From Streptomyces cinerochromogenes (lineage in GTDB: Bacteria > Actinomycetota > Actinomycetes > Streptomycetales > Streptomycetaceae), in NCBI RefSeq assembly GCF_014648635.1, contig NZ_BMRM01000028.1:16773-80772 (forward strand): a stretch of DNA of 64,000 nt, written 5' to 3'. The notes beneath the pieces were generated by a model. It saw nothing but the letters and a program-made list of their open reading frames with translations, made no database searches and was not told the DNA's origin. Shown here in pieces: positions 33,001 through 34,283 of this stretch. Every line of letters starts with the position of its first letter. Positions within the stretch are counted from its first letter, which is position 1. Made by a program: the position numbers and the translations under genes.

Positions 33001-33256
33001 GGGGCGCGTCGTCCAGGCACCCACGGCCCGCGCGGACCTGGGGCTGTCGCTCGCACCGCCGAGTGACCGTGACGAGGTCGCGTGGCCGGCCTTCCACTCC
33101 GGACGCCCCGAGCCCGCCGACCCCGCGTCCACGTCCGCGCCTGCACCCGCGCCTGCCCGCCGCCCGGAGCAGCCCCCGGACCGGCGGCCCCGTTCCGGTA
33201 CCAGACTCCGGCCCCGCAGCCGTCACCACGACGACCGACACCGAGGAGACCGATGA
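2..33256 (+). CDS. Giant 'lonely Cys' type VII-secretion-associated protein, 5' end outside window
   Basis: The reading frame is open from the first complete codon, so the start lies upstream; 11,084 codons are inside the window. Order of parts by base position: Pro/Ala linker to about 290; beta-rich repeat blocks 290-5150; acidic repeat linker 5150-5850; alpha-helical solenoid 5960-9790; first pair of clan-CD-like domains 10720-11850; beta-rich blocks 12200-17030; a short coiled coil near 17150-17360; second pair 17440-19480 with OmpA-like segments; beta-rich blocks 19790-30900; third pair 31240-32400; an OmpA-like C-terminus and an Arg-rich tail. I see only four Cys in the whole translation. 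No membrane segment was noticed and the N-terminus is not visible. From memory, such giant Streptomyces proteins are named for their 'lonely Cys' domain and are linked to type VII secretion; substrate and function are unknown. Existence of the gene is certain, function is not. Confidence 0.9.
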   Translation, partial: AADATARDANQAGPSTVPAEPVVVPVDGTAAAEPDAAVSGPRPDEPRSLDAPLDQALRDRPAESPPASGTGVAPAVAVPEPAVAAPEPTDAVPELSDHVRTFGSAFDGAQGTTHLGLVPETTVEWLRDQVARRLEGSTGRDEDLRRRIAARLTSAYLIHEWADVRSETGLRLPLEHRGARRTVHVRLRLDDPRSAPELLDGLADGVPNRVQRWGAGYSEAGNSSGTADLRTFQFNYSHVWDVPTAGPLRQVVVQPQVNVVRNQLSTSVSAAGGAQSLSITTTLGGTVPFEYRMRWQVRTDAAQAAGDWTAEQEQGRIAVWFPEFLARTETADTGPDAGQEVPQESPAAVVRSDAAERQAAPLRAAVRETPLYAVETVLAPDRVLHAVEDSFADHLDGATEASREDLRRFFGARNLRDALPRMLSGWHSSPVLLTGDGSVLGHFRVHAVLTGHEETVGPAAPEADLMQMVVRTVRVTGQATVTNAAGADLSVSLGFSAPRTESVTDPVGGSVSLNAGARHQVSYGLGSGGEVTRSQALEWGGPLFRVRGGVGLVVELVRPGRDRAFPAPGGPLDTRVGLGSYPVVFQVPSRAALEGVTDAAPRRLPPEVAGLRSLGISTTTLRVDGTGPLFDLAERWLREHGFLPSAAGDGWAGEAARARRLVNARTLDHARSGESLRAAADELIDGGHTVWFELPTAADTQRVALRLSAERRGDGPVEAVRSLPGVQVNNWSGFARPGQEQRTVAPVAWSVTGSGALSNPLERHGDLPLQGLGSEYSYSRQTATTTGTGSLVGQEKYVVSSADDGLQVFDVPVRLRLELTWSHGPAPRPVVADGTLGLALPTYRTETAPRTAGPARPALEPAVDAFPVSDGELERLRAAADSGELQRLPETAFVDRVSGGGALADAVSRVLGTAAAAPRTGEPLDLSAALADDPETAERLTGAWASDGAAGPLGRVVRAADGAWRWTARSAVGGSLTDADSMAQQVLRSALSSQQLTGNALAVFGDGFVLEGIGSYGLASGTDVSVTVRAYLTGVRMREEPPAMSLETWLYSADTSSVTRSVGSGRQQGLTVSGAYGPTVGFFPSGRYAHSSGTSAGVTVADNASNARVTADNNTRLHRFTADATYEVTVRVGRRNVVSGTLAGGPHTERTFGVRAPDAVEFLLPDSELAAHFPLTRVLGLTPAVPAADLTLPAWYRATHQIGQGAVTRTVLDGPRGALRDRVTRAVEAAAPGTTVPGSADYVPGVASWIADRTSPVALRALIAAGPEGRVALHFVHRGWLTPSLVEVRLAARPKPDADLDALRGYPAPDTSELTRSAAHGSGRDGDLPVPGAAGQSVSHSRGHELDAMPVLQYQGRRVQTTLALSAERAVGASVSASRETRVWRRSGRLVEFPDIPYEIQATVRRTPLTGAPVARLADAVAGGVALADLHASVDARVTLRFDRTDLPAEPGDATRLARPVPDVLAQDPSAWRAAPGDAVAVDVEGVPLAVRPALTGGHWVPERPFSFEVFDAAAQLAEALRQVDPALAGVDRMHTSLSHEALLIRLARLVRPGDDDAGVLLDRSAVGRFMGRTGTSDATSVRLRLFPQEVLAEGPTALDDVRVASDSSGTSASTTVAPAVSTRFTTPLTQDQTHRVRLTLPNAQNRAGQGGSAATNAYRRDYLKFGVPAPAGAAGPTPGYLVRSLVVLRVEGPAGTRWVLGTTVLRTLDLPPGLTVPRPAGDTERAAPSDAERETRPESGRTPGARPGPVRTEGPEPVQDDDGPEPVQDDDGPEPVQDDVPGPEAVRSGRSGAAEDDAEGPVAAREDADGRRTAQDAGAGTVRTPEPEPVQDDAPRPEAVRAGRSGAAEDDTEGPVAAREDTDGRRTAQDAGAGTVRTPEPEPGVAGEPGSSRADGDELVIELAGDEPAQGSATASGGGRSKRRRAGRTAEQGTAPAAAGPATAPPAAEPVPLTREGRRRLEAAAREAAVPEFAKRIVGERLIAVAQRSGWHEEWPVRAMARLLGEDARWAEEGNSPAVTRMLRPDAVHLVEQAAEHPALTPFLFAHPDMPEVLAVSPAFLDVLKTLPERDPHSAAEFVDTPAHLGALLAKSSSGRRELVEAVETGAQWTRSLFHVPGLANALRSQTDLVQALLAGQGMHLALLAAKVPGIADALRRADRPVPRAEALMQEKALIAGLWSATRTGSAAHLDHRRLFKHHEVRAALRTHADQVYAVLQVPGLLDLAMADTSVLDVLAGSPLLVDVLPDTPGFGSRISRSRELIEAAAGNPAVAEALSYDPRAFDGVPDEALAGALGAARPPALSRPGTPALDAVLSDPELAGALRRQKGLSAVLVRRPDLLVYPHEYRRLLRPEAEPLRELLAAGDADELLLPGVLRAVLRHPVLSQEIHGPGGGPTLEQIGDAISSHPWVLGVLHSNAGLAEYTAASNDFRELVLPLAGLAPRLATDDRIVGFLTVPGSGLLLQRLGAGPEVADALLENGNALLTLLGANPNAVPALVDREQLDHLRAHPRAVAELARRHRLPLSANHWARLFRTPELLAALERERPLPVPASDLLLSVPEAFAEAIARPGFAEALDSGGLDAALTRVAEAKAAASRTSRAWINDLLAAVRSTGEPVLSREGVAFEDGDLRLAGLFSRPEEEAAHELRAWSGRLGLTPETTERLLTVNTAIRRPDARPLLGLATTREAFAVGFLRNTELFETLKARPALVDLLLDPSLNVLPLVHDHPELTRALRTSDYFYRVFLHRPGTRQWLLNAPSAIPSYIRNPELSRVLLYRPEALAHFTRGAERDLLVNSEDVARVVADHGPIGDVLVTDRALRQELAQELRQDRGAQTVRAAVSSLAMVKALARQPDLLLMLRVVPGMAEALADNPDLFAHEDDYVTLLGDRPLRRALSAHPQQVRTVLGDTELTRTALAAPALVAALASDEGIPALLARRPAVHRLLRRQPEVAGDLAGAGHGLRLALTAVRGLAEAMTDQPRIAVELRQAPWLTDALLRGHGLLEQARTDGPLWRAARAGRVVAEALTARLTRRLASREALLRVLADRAPVPQETSAAELRRLLSNADLTHFLNDRPAFAERFLATAEWHGPASRNAGFTAALRTLAQDADRFRQLAEDASPQALPDAVSGAAAPARTTTAPRERRPEAAGRDRSARPGPTGRQTAPRPARPSVWAQALASVPEAAELLLGSAGGVVVRALGENPELLPLLIASPTVADDLSQNPSLWPDHAFGTFLRTGEAGLEHFENDFRTWLDRTGVLLDGDYHDRVAEVARPVWARSRAEREGREAAEAARVAERLAAFAPLRPDSWEYGDRLVYARHVRPDRLTEAQRTVLRRVADGSLRPRESEVRVNRALHVHLDSGSGGASFAYVLAPDGRVDVLVYAVSTARQGNRYKWEGHSSRYSDGPLDLDAVRNHPALVSSLALVREAAQRAEADAAAARAAAGKGRGKRKDTGAAPAAGPAEAPPPVVDADLSRLTEALVSYHTALAEENAAQSAHHTRVLPRTRARLEETRGALRDLGLDTGAYGESVITLDAPGRSAGRGPSTVRGGDADGAEKAVPASPVPDGHLPPALDVRPLFDGSGAVVGLDLGDPHEDRGDASRLLTPPDGFLLRFTFDPGVAPEAPAVVGHRGGERVRLSLDAFAQLAARNRVADRPLWLVTNDGARYGLDLARAVADRAGVTVWTHSGRVDLVGNAFGALEIRTVLDADGDLPTGHWMRVEPDPDASSAVPRNRGDDPGDHVRSVTGELFHFRTLLMTPFADLRTGRVIGHVSLSPRELARAESAFRALPDTTSFHAGRATDGDTGVTGTNPWGGGAPRHFLVAHGPVGGATVRLHTRDGRSVEFTGEETGALLRRQAGFEAFRRGAVDRVDSAVVTVVCYTGRPGALTETPYVQGLADSLGMPVTGPTGAVGFRSSGRLYVEPFRGRAGWLTALPGTAGTTFQGDGTVDVPDGTDEASPAGDRSDEDVVRLAATPGTPEAERLDHALLEPRPEAVPSLDTLLATGGPVTTGGTASAGGPASAAAPPPASQEGQTAPGPVAQPAEARPPQATGTSVPSAETSARARDRRDAGLVFAPAAHTVSAGFRHGTGAETYAFADDRLPTAIREGVLALLPERSGERAADALAEYFDNAGLAEVLRQAVADRVSVVLGLPGGPVAVTVRLRLGDWTQLTDPHGAPLAEDTGTTPWSSGDRRTPQVLDWRETASANRAVNHGVDAATALPFSQALALVPPLATAGAALRTLLVGSGKTTDFTVSSTFGTTRTLRPSSDRAVDFRYDVGVDLVVQSRGQDPRRWQTVVEGSLDARHPREAVRELPRPDGVRHATAALWQEWSGTPEAGTAGLRAALDAVRDGRAPTAAAHHHGDPAGRAPRPAAVGAPIALPPVSWLESVSGAAEYRAAVFAAVDPALSDPFSPAFETLDAFARVRTLMAGLHQAAAGGYRSVPVFSGTGRPDAVRVRASFHNPRVVAGLDELTRADADDVRLGAVGAPATQWDASTTGVSDAVSLVTTAVGLPIPLPSLSYVRTVRFSRPGQQAGSVELNRLRYTDEPTTVVEFDVRVDTRGLGGRGGPETWLTARVRMLVSDADRLAVRRQDPAAPEVLAATAATPDTSVAATADPDTAARTAPDRTLRLPALFRDWLPPASRVDHLDATAAERVRLRVLELVHDHFPGFLTTRDPWGDVPAPEAAGPLLRRPAAPERHQVRNQLILDEALSETGLTRRMHHLAGQGHALVLTRPGPAGPEHIRVTVRAAFDPDDFAYVRSRRGQMDVYYGSYYDLTSSATRLWKLAAGVEVPLAGLLADTAADAAGGRLAPGASWSGSVTEAGGFHAGGASGGGSLWVSEFSGPVRFDVTVERLTGRGETAADPVSSGPLPVRAGLLVSEDLVMEDDGDGRAVRTLDLESRFDDTGAAVRTPRPTSGGPAPTWTPGDGRLPQDTLHMVRTDHLLPHITDLLRQAGVPVLAPLDEASLRTAVTGLAPRVRDFAGAPYPLWTRPVGRSSLGLPQWAEVSVRATAGPLTALGESGHAYHYDHTLGTALVRHVETDDSLSLYASVGTSLSFAPGTSADGDPVEGQLPDLNRSGPEFRHTRRGRVSGDRTASGQSDRVDLTTGAHVWADAPVTFHVTVRRWTERQVGLLGRSSSRRTAEREVTGDPVTAPGLALLQRETALDRGLVTAPAEAQAEPAQEQEPVPAPARALAPANVLRGDGFDHAALLSVPDLRPFVRDLLPRIRELLSPEHAEAVAAELWKTAAHQGTKALLETMLAGLPILVPHRSGLWTTTARVTLTARLTHPRALGQEPGGHVLEGRSQRAVERASTPLQDGAGQPALADQLALIDSDAPQRAVSGFVPAVGQAATPGGQARTGHRTSTGFQHAARPWTTAFDVEITAGLDLHWALSASSPAIGIGLPLIGRHQYHRLATQVLPDSLRLGYREELTQPRPLPAPRPPALVVPKAPVEYTRQGVRLTSEPLREAYLGTVGDLAALRAATEGLFATRGPRTGASPAANSWQGGLFVLRSKIAAIFSPPYLSRWFLDLAAQGTLHEPVTVPGTSADLPGHLEISADIRGLRASAPREDGDGTLPGTTVQDAQGSLRGAAGTAGSGARMAHAAGGSAVTGGALVRQGDRTFSRVEATSITWHIVHRPATGRPRAVDVTVSDEAAVFYVPVENLEALLARDGGEDRSRPAADKGKARQEQDDEQEAERPPGTVRVSPDEEIAAREEHASANTELFRAESALRALEEHSSTGAHPAAVERVAAARRRVADAEAATADLESGSTMEPLTEEQLRTRPRLLGGTPLGGFREPDEDVTSHRIVSDAGTVVGRAYHNEQDWADRARHWAAYDPASEATYFQTGQWDKTERPAPWTGDRQYFLSAHGNGGILAVEDATGSQRYLYGAQAAQMLRRRPSLRALRAQNPQAGVVMVACGAGAFDDGLAQQLADHLGVTVYGPTTSVAIMRTPGEAARPWLDSDEGDAEYRTFRPRPDAATTVSFADGSSELTPDQLTVVDDLAVDVVRSVLSGIGTPLLKPVVTVTGYAPGSGTDLQGIATAQTRADNVSTAVRNALADHFTALGQDGAERAAGVVVLALSRGRDVPDEDLAGAQDPAALLHRATVTVHVPRTPAPAPRPAQDVAEDEDEFGYDRDLEYGYGYRRPDPRLLNAAPTEEGEPLSHRIVSDAGTVVGRAYFGTAEWADRAPAWALYDPATTGVFMRQRLPYDPFVREPAPWSGAGHYFVSSHADAAYLAVEDAAGRQRPLFGPEVADMLRRRPSLRELRARHPDAGVVLVACEVGAHDDGLAQQVADHLGTTVYAPTGEVDLSGIAEHGTPRPYVKVGDNAAPGDYRTFRPRSAVAATVVFPDGSGEVPADQLPVVEGLAARVAPDAVPGFSDPLLRPVVTVTGYAAGTGADGLGLDAGRRRAEAVAALLRASFARRAAALGYENTGTREPVVVLAVSRGGELSEDDLATGQDRAALLSRATVTVHVPRVPHAGEDFQDDFQEDFGDEDLGEMSFGAPGGADTDSSDEEFSGGTPRGFRPLAARPDALLAGTSALPPTEVAEATGTPEVAEATGTEAAGTVAAADAAEILRPRLEYPWYLDHGPLGHASVSGTGSFDDAGARDFARQVAAGLPDRNLAGDVETALHTLLATTDRHAWEDLLTHGVTLVSHGRLVWLRPLLAELRPADERESAVREYSVRFATTSGSGERHRERTLGADSALLLGFSTASAVASAMILGVPQLRAESAARRSETQRRNAISGRTLFIGGTKPFLAGVRVDVYVDGVRHRPDAVHDRGLRVEFPGEYTGVDAPRPPMDEPAAALPPGEARLGPDRVVLNAVDMGPLLAALHRAVLGAGTGAGTAERFMTEARELLNERAARTRGRWWMTNGDISGEIHVPGAAGRRSFRGRLRVRAEIDALEFAGTTDGVQIREDLGGGTARGVGRSGSGSAGISFGYNAYGFAMPVTDGAADPAAKGLLPLFGVGFDRGTGAGLTVTSQTLGHTVLNFRETQARYRARLRLTVTVDSPTHPRIGTVSETAEAEIGLPWRDGRGAAGFEQRVLGAVRTPGLEPDAATDRPEPVQTSAPVRELLRQSGTAPVRSMEPPRELHPAHRRAPEAVDGAQEGPAEPPALAARRGLGFAMAVDMAGSEVVLDQLSWALKQMVPSAVRRSADWAAVEAQLGLHFGRPALEGRLPLEETVHMVTVGGERYRASVKAILLDRTPGRSYSMTVNARAARTETVTGRRGTEWSAEAGAGGGVLVPLGGSTRLRVGGMTARGGFERSEEEQFTTANTVYRRTEVEGEVDEGVYRTVWELSLGPERPDRRRPAERWWIERPYLTTTIVVPRHNAPAEPRDPARIAELGRTTYLRAWPTGQPEVDFARGHTGGVYPAFLAMPQLTHLAATGYARLAGLPAGWLADSANWPAELSALTDSTALAARLGVLTGPDGHGTVLPKRDGWSYEVRLRLRAFSGKDLGRTAGDTEIEQYAQSTDRYARAEKSGWQAGLSANIGPQFGVGALASGGAHHEGGSVLARQEGEETAPAHGSHGQGGTGLRAVALAQAGVRWGRGRGRERMRGVVEISRATYREETHVVEATPVLQVLVRRTKGGKQEEFVRYLRVEHGLEMLVPERRVPDLLPPPAEPATAGPGTAGASEDAARTVPDDAPQAGPSHLARTESGPAPTEPPQSAPEPGQVRATPGESTASTPGVLARTHLLGRPLPGAAHVERLRADDVLKTIVARLEGRGVLGRKGSAREHLLRALGVTFSSDALQTQYTALTGTGVARWFPVSGPFGSTRYVWVMVTADLAAPHAHRSRPKVRLTLRSEGVTEEKSGSERSFHAGAGLSTRTRIGDHEGHGGTEIEASYGMSRERSHETARQVVDIARANTREGSEEFEHHLTFRIRLGATTEPPAALAVPAQAVRDAALRVAALLRGRGAARRSDPVRVWTWQDDGLGDHAPVTGDVRLLVPTHLTLPVEQPVPPVVAPVRPQGTPRWTAPVEDRPAPPPEALTDYIHAWDVPAAHAVQRWAKAAALTSVREPDLDRPETWGLTGLDPLTTAGMNYDHHTSSTMLRANIAELLQHRYRVPVGGRTVIVGFELTSAKVIGPVEGVEFKARRYQQDHTSPKSEQSSSRGGVISLGPEAGGSADGHRVFDRLGFDVYGVRTGHKEGFEAGGTHEENREATRRYRHHELGVTAVVQLENGARRALRIEVPGGLYAMLPLDRDGRLAGGLEQALPHLFPPPRPTGVPRGPALGEPLDVHPAARTIGIPRAGLPYVPEVVRTLRSLVGQTGRSVPETVWAQLPQRLLSNYRYLVPGEGAFANAGLLVPLGGVEALITLDPRDPRTVTRPDGSYDGPSALETIPEEPGPGPESGPENAVSGESGADVPSGPLGLVPTRDTAPEPFHANQAINASYLTGAHVETHAGPTGATRAGISLSYGIGLGPGVLQVARVGAGVSGTANASSRSTSRVGDAEGGHVELANADSTMVAYRPHWTVRVRTEARRRWEDVPPVRVATEGDHRLLLYVPEHYLQQAPEQVVATGTGGLEHRLPAVYYASGLTGLPALFDRIVAAAHQQGLELPVGSVPRDELLQKLWNLDAHLDEAVGDAAGYAFALHDRHGRPVATVQVRTVRYSRGTRVGATSENAPIENVRTAIDGTSGSHTIGNSTTVSLPSAELNLAPLPFTHPDFGLGVSAALAMTWSNSDGNSAGRTGLWVVVPRFTKHTNAYELEFLHYALVAVRGDAEPVATPSVLGRGLVRVRETEAYRHGLPVDEEALSTDDEAATDATDTPGAGAAEAAALTPAPARTVPYEPDRIRGTVPRPDEHVDVPPHVAEGRGIGMGIVEFEEGTVRALRDGLARELVRLGFLPADESTPLAGGRWWTQADELDSLLENQEKLNKWISLRGLESHYDQLHQSGLVITMYRRRGALGTTLDLDAVKITLRASRSEERTPEYLGATDEVAVVNLAMGMDTGGHSSGGSRSVGLSFRLKGLTGHLRGAVTGFDVRRSVGATEGVSYLNNRPELLEYPGTVHKHALYIDLTATLELQHSGLRGRIRPGARDPRPITLSGQRTIAYLPPLGGLDHPGTTSLRRTPASVLDRAVVYHVDVTGLYDAATTVLGELTGPQGHADQELTSSLSTTYLRAHLKEALNGRLTSDHFVDTGFRDTFGAIDVRGRMGRSVFAGATPDKFVLGVIKLWMTQTNATDTSSAGVSWAQAGVTVGGAAGDVSVQGEAGASRNWQWNTSASQGRTGAKELIQLDFNRAYAYRTEVDFEVRSRLEKTAKLLPGTHRSDRQEVTGRTALYLLSEPDALEQYARDVLPVSDQQLVDVMNRWYDGKVRLSGNTVAGVLSRWVLDAPDGPDAPEALDALKASRRDLAGLLARLHDNGGLPVLDERTRTAFNRRFRHDLREPESRFPDVGFPEYLTRQDRGGRILGHSGVHAFGYDDGRSTYDIVRELVDRVAPGLLTSRPELWTGDGRRIGRLQANFLQSLLAEGRDSAMLEDLLSPHGHTFHLVAPEGWLTTGIVAINLSVALKAGPEVRDFRPETGLENYGHGYTSTAAGTSRDVSQALTAGRLGAGEAHTSHSGGIGVGQGAHRGVTRAETGTTEQTAYAWNGTYVARFPFDLTATVTLLDMAGRPLNNLLARFSRVLSTGRPTTGTTTASGVLDLQVPRGLAEFHPLYGPRTDRDLRPLPPLPGDAYVTGVLLDDALPAALRLMTRLFGPDADGARVRTSLTVRQLMSRGHLTNHLLPATAGGRHLLTDTLFVPGHSSRRARLYLEGDLFDLEVLGPVHGTGTGRYTKHQSGTTASASNDRWRPSASAGTSAAGVLAPHDPARTPDGHAYPPYTGSGGASASWNTGSNLGGAGTENYRREQHIKQQGPVHLVRLRGRYRLVAESYVRNLVGRATTEGDTLHSDPFTGDVYAELFQAEVEELLDRLRRTPLPPALGAGRWAALDRAHAVDLGALMEQAADEPGMTPARLHQAVARGVRDAAAGPLDAAVLRLDRAALEARARRTVLRWAVDTLRADLAAARSADPGAGTPESLARYERLLDGGREEPPGTDTSGTARPADDSVDAVIREVNRVRDALTAREDLPARPARLPLLVPFTALSVDHLVRDVAHELNLPVRVDVTGPDGRTVSRWAEPFGRVYPFDPRTRQADGTLTAGRAQAAGLLTPSSRRAVEELGLDATALGALHRASWQPGLTLDHAVRTEAERRLGPLHPGLPDLLYRAWEAAERPVTEHTAGEARLVLDALRGAVRDAHDLDDGTAGRLEGILTRTEALLTPYLTADDQAPQDGPRPEPAPGGAGTPSGPRALTEPDREEAPPVRPEPSTGPAVGRDTDAAPGLRDDRVTLADDEEGGTEVPVTAGATPDDGFAVLSSAEPTGRSVPPEPVPGPAVAERRVLTRWQRSVPVPDPVTVVTDAGALGLDFRQPGARPLDTVAPGGDEGEAALWDSASAPVPFFVLAGGTPRSVLVRTATDPQSMRPEEFADHLAARADVQALPADVPVVLVMSHGGAGGLELPRLIAARTGRTVWSYTGKVRPGLSTDSAGRPTVVTGGGGQPDARWLRSLPDDLVSRTGEARADVLPPGPARLTTLQGRPVAETDIVQYTIQDEQNRPLGRAWVPREDWADPFGNQATRFGSRKSSRVRDRVDGSRVPRPDSVRKLPWKRDLPGVTPYFMLVHGAPGHVMVPTTAGTVRVDGTNLGRFLKRRPSFSRLPAEAPVVLVSCLTGGDAAQPGRNVAQMVADEIGRVVYAPSSRAIGTLELVAESRDEVPEWRTFRPRRADADGPARATASEASGGAAPVERAAADGERHTRPVPSEAVPAPRAPSAPARPPAAVSRHIVRFAEQAEGLSAEQRAEAHRFAREVAHQALADHRSGLPWPRVRVEAGGNGGVLPLPGRADAAMRTSLRRGEAVLAELRQVVQETLRELQSGAGTVAVMDDSHFSVVPRGRSASRDAPQDPGVSREDLRRQAVVTVLRSGAGNDETGRVVQAPTARADLGLSLAPPSDRDEVAWPAFHSGRPEPADPASTSAPAPAPARRPEQPPDRRPRSGTRLRPRSRHHDDRHRGDR
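5264..5342 (+). repeat. 27-bp tandem repeat, three copies
   Basis: Three head-to-tail copies of a 27-base unit lie in the acidic linker of the giant gene; the third diverges at its last codon. Each copy encodes GPEPVQDDD. The unit is a multiple of three, so copy-number change keeps the frame. Confidence 0.95.
5351..5654 (+). repeat. Near-identical 162-bp direct duplication
   Basis: Two copies, starting at 5351 and 5513, are offset by 162 bases (54 codons) and can be followed for about 142 bases. I see only about three substitutions between them. They encode an acidic Arg/Asp/Glu-rich linker of the giant protein. The high identity suggests recent duplication or gene conversion. Confidence 0.9.
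5960..9790 (+). other. Alpha-helical solenoid region of the giant protein
   Basis: About 1,270 codons of Leu/Ala-rich helical sequence. Short units recur in the style of 'pro-x-leu, two to three hydrophobics, ala-leu' (for example RPALVDLLL, NPELSRVLL, QPDLLLMLR, NPDLFAHED) at irregular 20-30 residue spacing. This looks like a long helical repeat rod. A Pro/Arg/Thr-rich break falls near 9390-9510, after which helices resume. I recognise no named repeat family. A structural or scaffolding role is inference. Confidence 0.6.
10720..11850 (+). other. Clan-CD-like domain pair 1 (first degenerate, second with His/Cys)
   Basis: The first member resembles the later copies but carries WLVTNDGAR where the V-x-C strand should be, so it has no cysteine. 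The second has the His-Gly pair in FLVAHGP (His codon at 11483) and the cysteine in VTVVCYTG (codon at 11648), 55 residues apart. A hydrophobic strand ending in His-Gly, followed about 50 residues later by a strand ending in Cys, is the usual catalytic layout of caspase, CHAT and C80-type clan-CD peptidases. Peptidase activity is inferred from this pattern only. Confidence 0.6.
17440..19480 (+). other. Tandem duplication: clan-CD-like plus OmpA-like segments, two copies
   Basis: Two consecutive units about 360 residues apart share the order SHRIVSDAGTVVGRAY, then a His strand (LSAHGN, His codon 17642; VSSHAD, His codon 18728), then a Cys strand (MVACGAG, codon 17792; LVACEVG, codon 18878). 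His-Cys spacing is 50 residues in both. The second copy has His-Ala instead of His-Gly. Each is followed by a segment resembling the OmpA C-terminal domain: V.F.DGS, then a VTVTGYA strand, then a helix carrying RA. A 39-base stretch is identical between copies (17450 and 18530), so the duplication is recent or maintained by conversion. Confidence 0.65.
19679..19732 (+). repeat. 27-bp tandem repeat, two copies
   Basis: Two adjacent copies encode PEVAEATGT-like units in the linker that follows the second clan-CD-like pair. Like the other linker repeats of this gene, the unit keeps the reading frame. Confidence 0.85.
31240..32400 (+). other. Clan-CD-like domain pair 3 (first degenerate, second with His/Cys)
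   Basis: In the first member the His strand reads FFVLAGGTP and the Cys strand reads VVLVMSHGG, so both presumed catalytic residues are replaced. In the second they are LVHGAPG (His codon 32078) and VLVSCLTG (Cys codon 32216), 46 residues apart. As in pair 1, a degenerate copy precedes an intact one. The pattern-based assignment carries the same uncertainty as for the other pairs. Confidence 0.6.
32550..33020 (+). other. Degenerate OmpA-like C-terminal segment of the giant protein
   Basis: HIVRFAEQAEGLSAEQR, then VRVEAGGNGG, then a basic helix LRRGEAVLAELRQ, follow the same order as the OmpA-like segments near 17980 and 19070. OmpA-like domains usually bind peptidoglycan through conserved Asp and Arg residues; I cannot confirm those here. 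Peptidoglycan contact would suit a cell-surface giant protein but is inference. Confidence 0.4.
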
Positions 33257-33912
33257 CGAACGCCGACGACCCATGGACGGCGCCCGGCCCGGAACAAGCG
33301 TCCGGCACGCCACCGCAGGACGACTCCCGGGCGGCCGGTGACCCGCGCGACGCCCCCGGGATACCGCCCGACCTGCGCGCGGCCGCCAAGCGGGCACCCG
33401 ATCACTGGCTGGGCATGGTGGACCCGGCGTGGTCCGGTGAGGGGCCGCCGCCGTCCTGGGCGGTGCGGGGGGAGTGGCGCACGGACGCGGCGGGCGAGAT
33501 CGTCGAGTGGCGGGAGAACGAGGAGTACCGGGCCTCGCCGTCGGCCCGCGGCTGGCCGCCGCCGACCGACGAGGTCGACGAGGCCGTCCAGCTCGCGGTC
33601 ACCGGCTACGGCCCGGCCGAGGAGGTGACACGGCGCCTGGCGGAGGCCGAGGTGGCCGTACCGGTCGATCCCGAGGGGCGCCCGCTCCTGGCCGCCACCC
33701 CGGACGGCATCCCCGTCATCCCCGTCCACACCTCCGCCGCGCAGGTCGACGCCCTGGGACGGCTGGCCTACGAGGCCGTGCCGGTCACCCTGCTGCTCGA
33801 CCTCCTGGAGCCGGAGCAGCGCCTGCTGCTCAACCCCGGCGGCGCGGCGAGTCTGCTGCTGGAGACGGACGCGCTGAGGCGGGCGGCGGCGGGGGAACGG
33901 CCGGCGGTCTGA
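33253..33912 (+). CDS. SseB-like type VII secretion-associated protein
   Basis: 219 residues. The ATG overlaps the TGA of the giant gene (ATGA), which points to translational coupling and a shared transcript; an earlier in-frame start would lie deep inside the giant gene. The first 80 residues are Pro/Asp-rich and contain a Trp-rich stretch (HWLGMVDPAWSG, SWAVRGEWR). Residues about 125-215 match the SseB N-terminal fold: VPVDPEGRPLL, then DGIPVIPVHTS, then LLLNPGGAASLLL. Proteins of this type sit beside giant 'lonely Cys' genes in Streptomyces and are called type VII secretion-associated. A chaperone or adaptor role for the giant protein is plausible but unproven. No signal peptide or membrane segment was seen. 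Confidence 0.8.
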   Translation: MTNADDPWTAPGPEQASGTPPQDDSRAAGDPRDAPGIPPDLRAAAKRAPDHWLGMVDPAWSGEGPPPSWAVRGEWRTDAAGEIVEWRENEEYRASPSARGWPPPTDEVDEAVQLAVTGYGPAEEVTRRLAEAEVAVPVDPEGRPLLAATPDGIPVIPVHTSAAQVDALGRLAYEAVPVTLLLDLLEPEQRLLLNPGGAASLLLETDALRRAAAGERPAV

Positions 33913-33921
33913 CGCGCCGGG

Positions 33922-33953
33922 AGCCGGGGGAGGGGAGGAGCGCCGCCCCGGCT
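33922..33953 (+). terminator. Hairpin after the SseB-like gene
   Basis: Inverted repeat AGCCGGGG / CCCCGGCT, 8 bp, with a 16-base loop, 9 bases after the stop codon. There is no T-run, as is common in actinomycete terminators. Confidence 0.5.
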
Positions 33954-34283
33954 CGCCCCCGCGGCAGTCCGGTCGGCGCTGTCCTGTCCACGGTCCGACA
34001 CCTGCCGGTCACCATCCGTCCCCTTCGGGTACGCCCCCTGTCCCATCGGGCATCGCGGGACGCGGGACCGGGCGGACGGCGGCCGTCCGCCCCCAGACTG
34101 CTCCGAGCGGTGCGACCGGGACCCCTTGCGCAGCCCACGGCACGCCACCGGCGTCACGCCGTGGCACCCGGCACCGCACGTCATGAACCGGATGATCCGG
34201 CGGCCGCGTGGCGTCCGCCGGTTCCGCCCTGCGCGGACCCCGGTTCCCGCTCAGTGCAGACACCCCGAAGGTGAGCGACCACC
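33954..34283. other. Intergenic region upstream of the permease gene
   Basis: No supportable gene. It should hold the permease promoter, but I see no clear -10/-35 pair. The most distinct element is a perfect 13-base palindrome near its end, listed separately. Confidence 0.6.
34188..34200. promoter_or_regulatory. 13-bp palindrome, possible operator
   Basis: CCGGAT-G-ATCCGG is a perfect inverted repeat 83 bases upstream of the permease start codon. It could be a repressor site for the permease. No regulator gene is adjacent, so the assignment rests on symmetry and position only. Confidence 0.35.
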
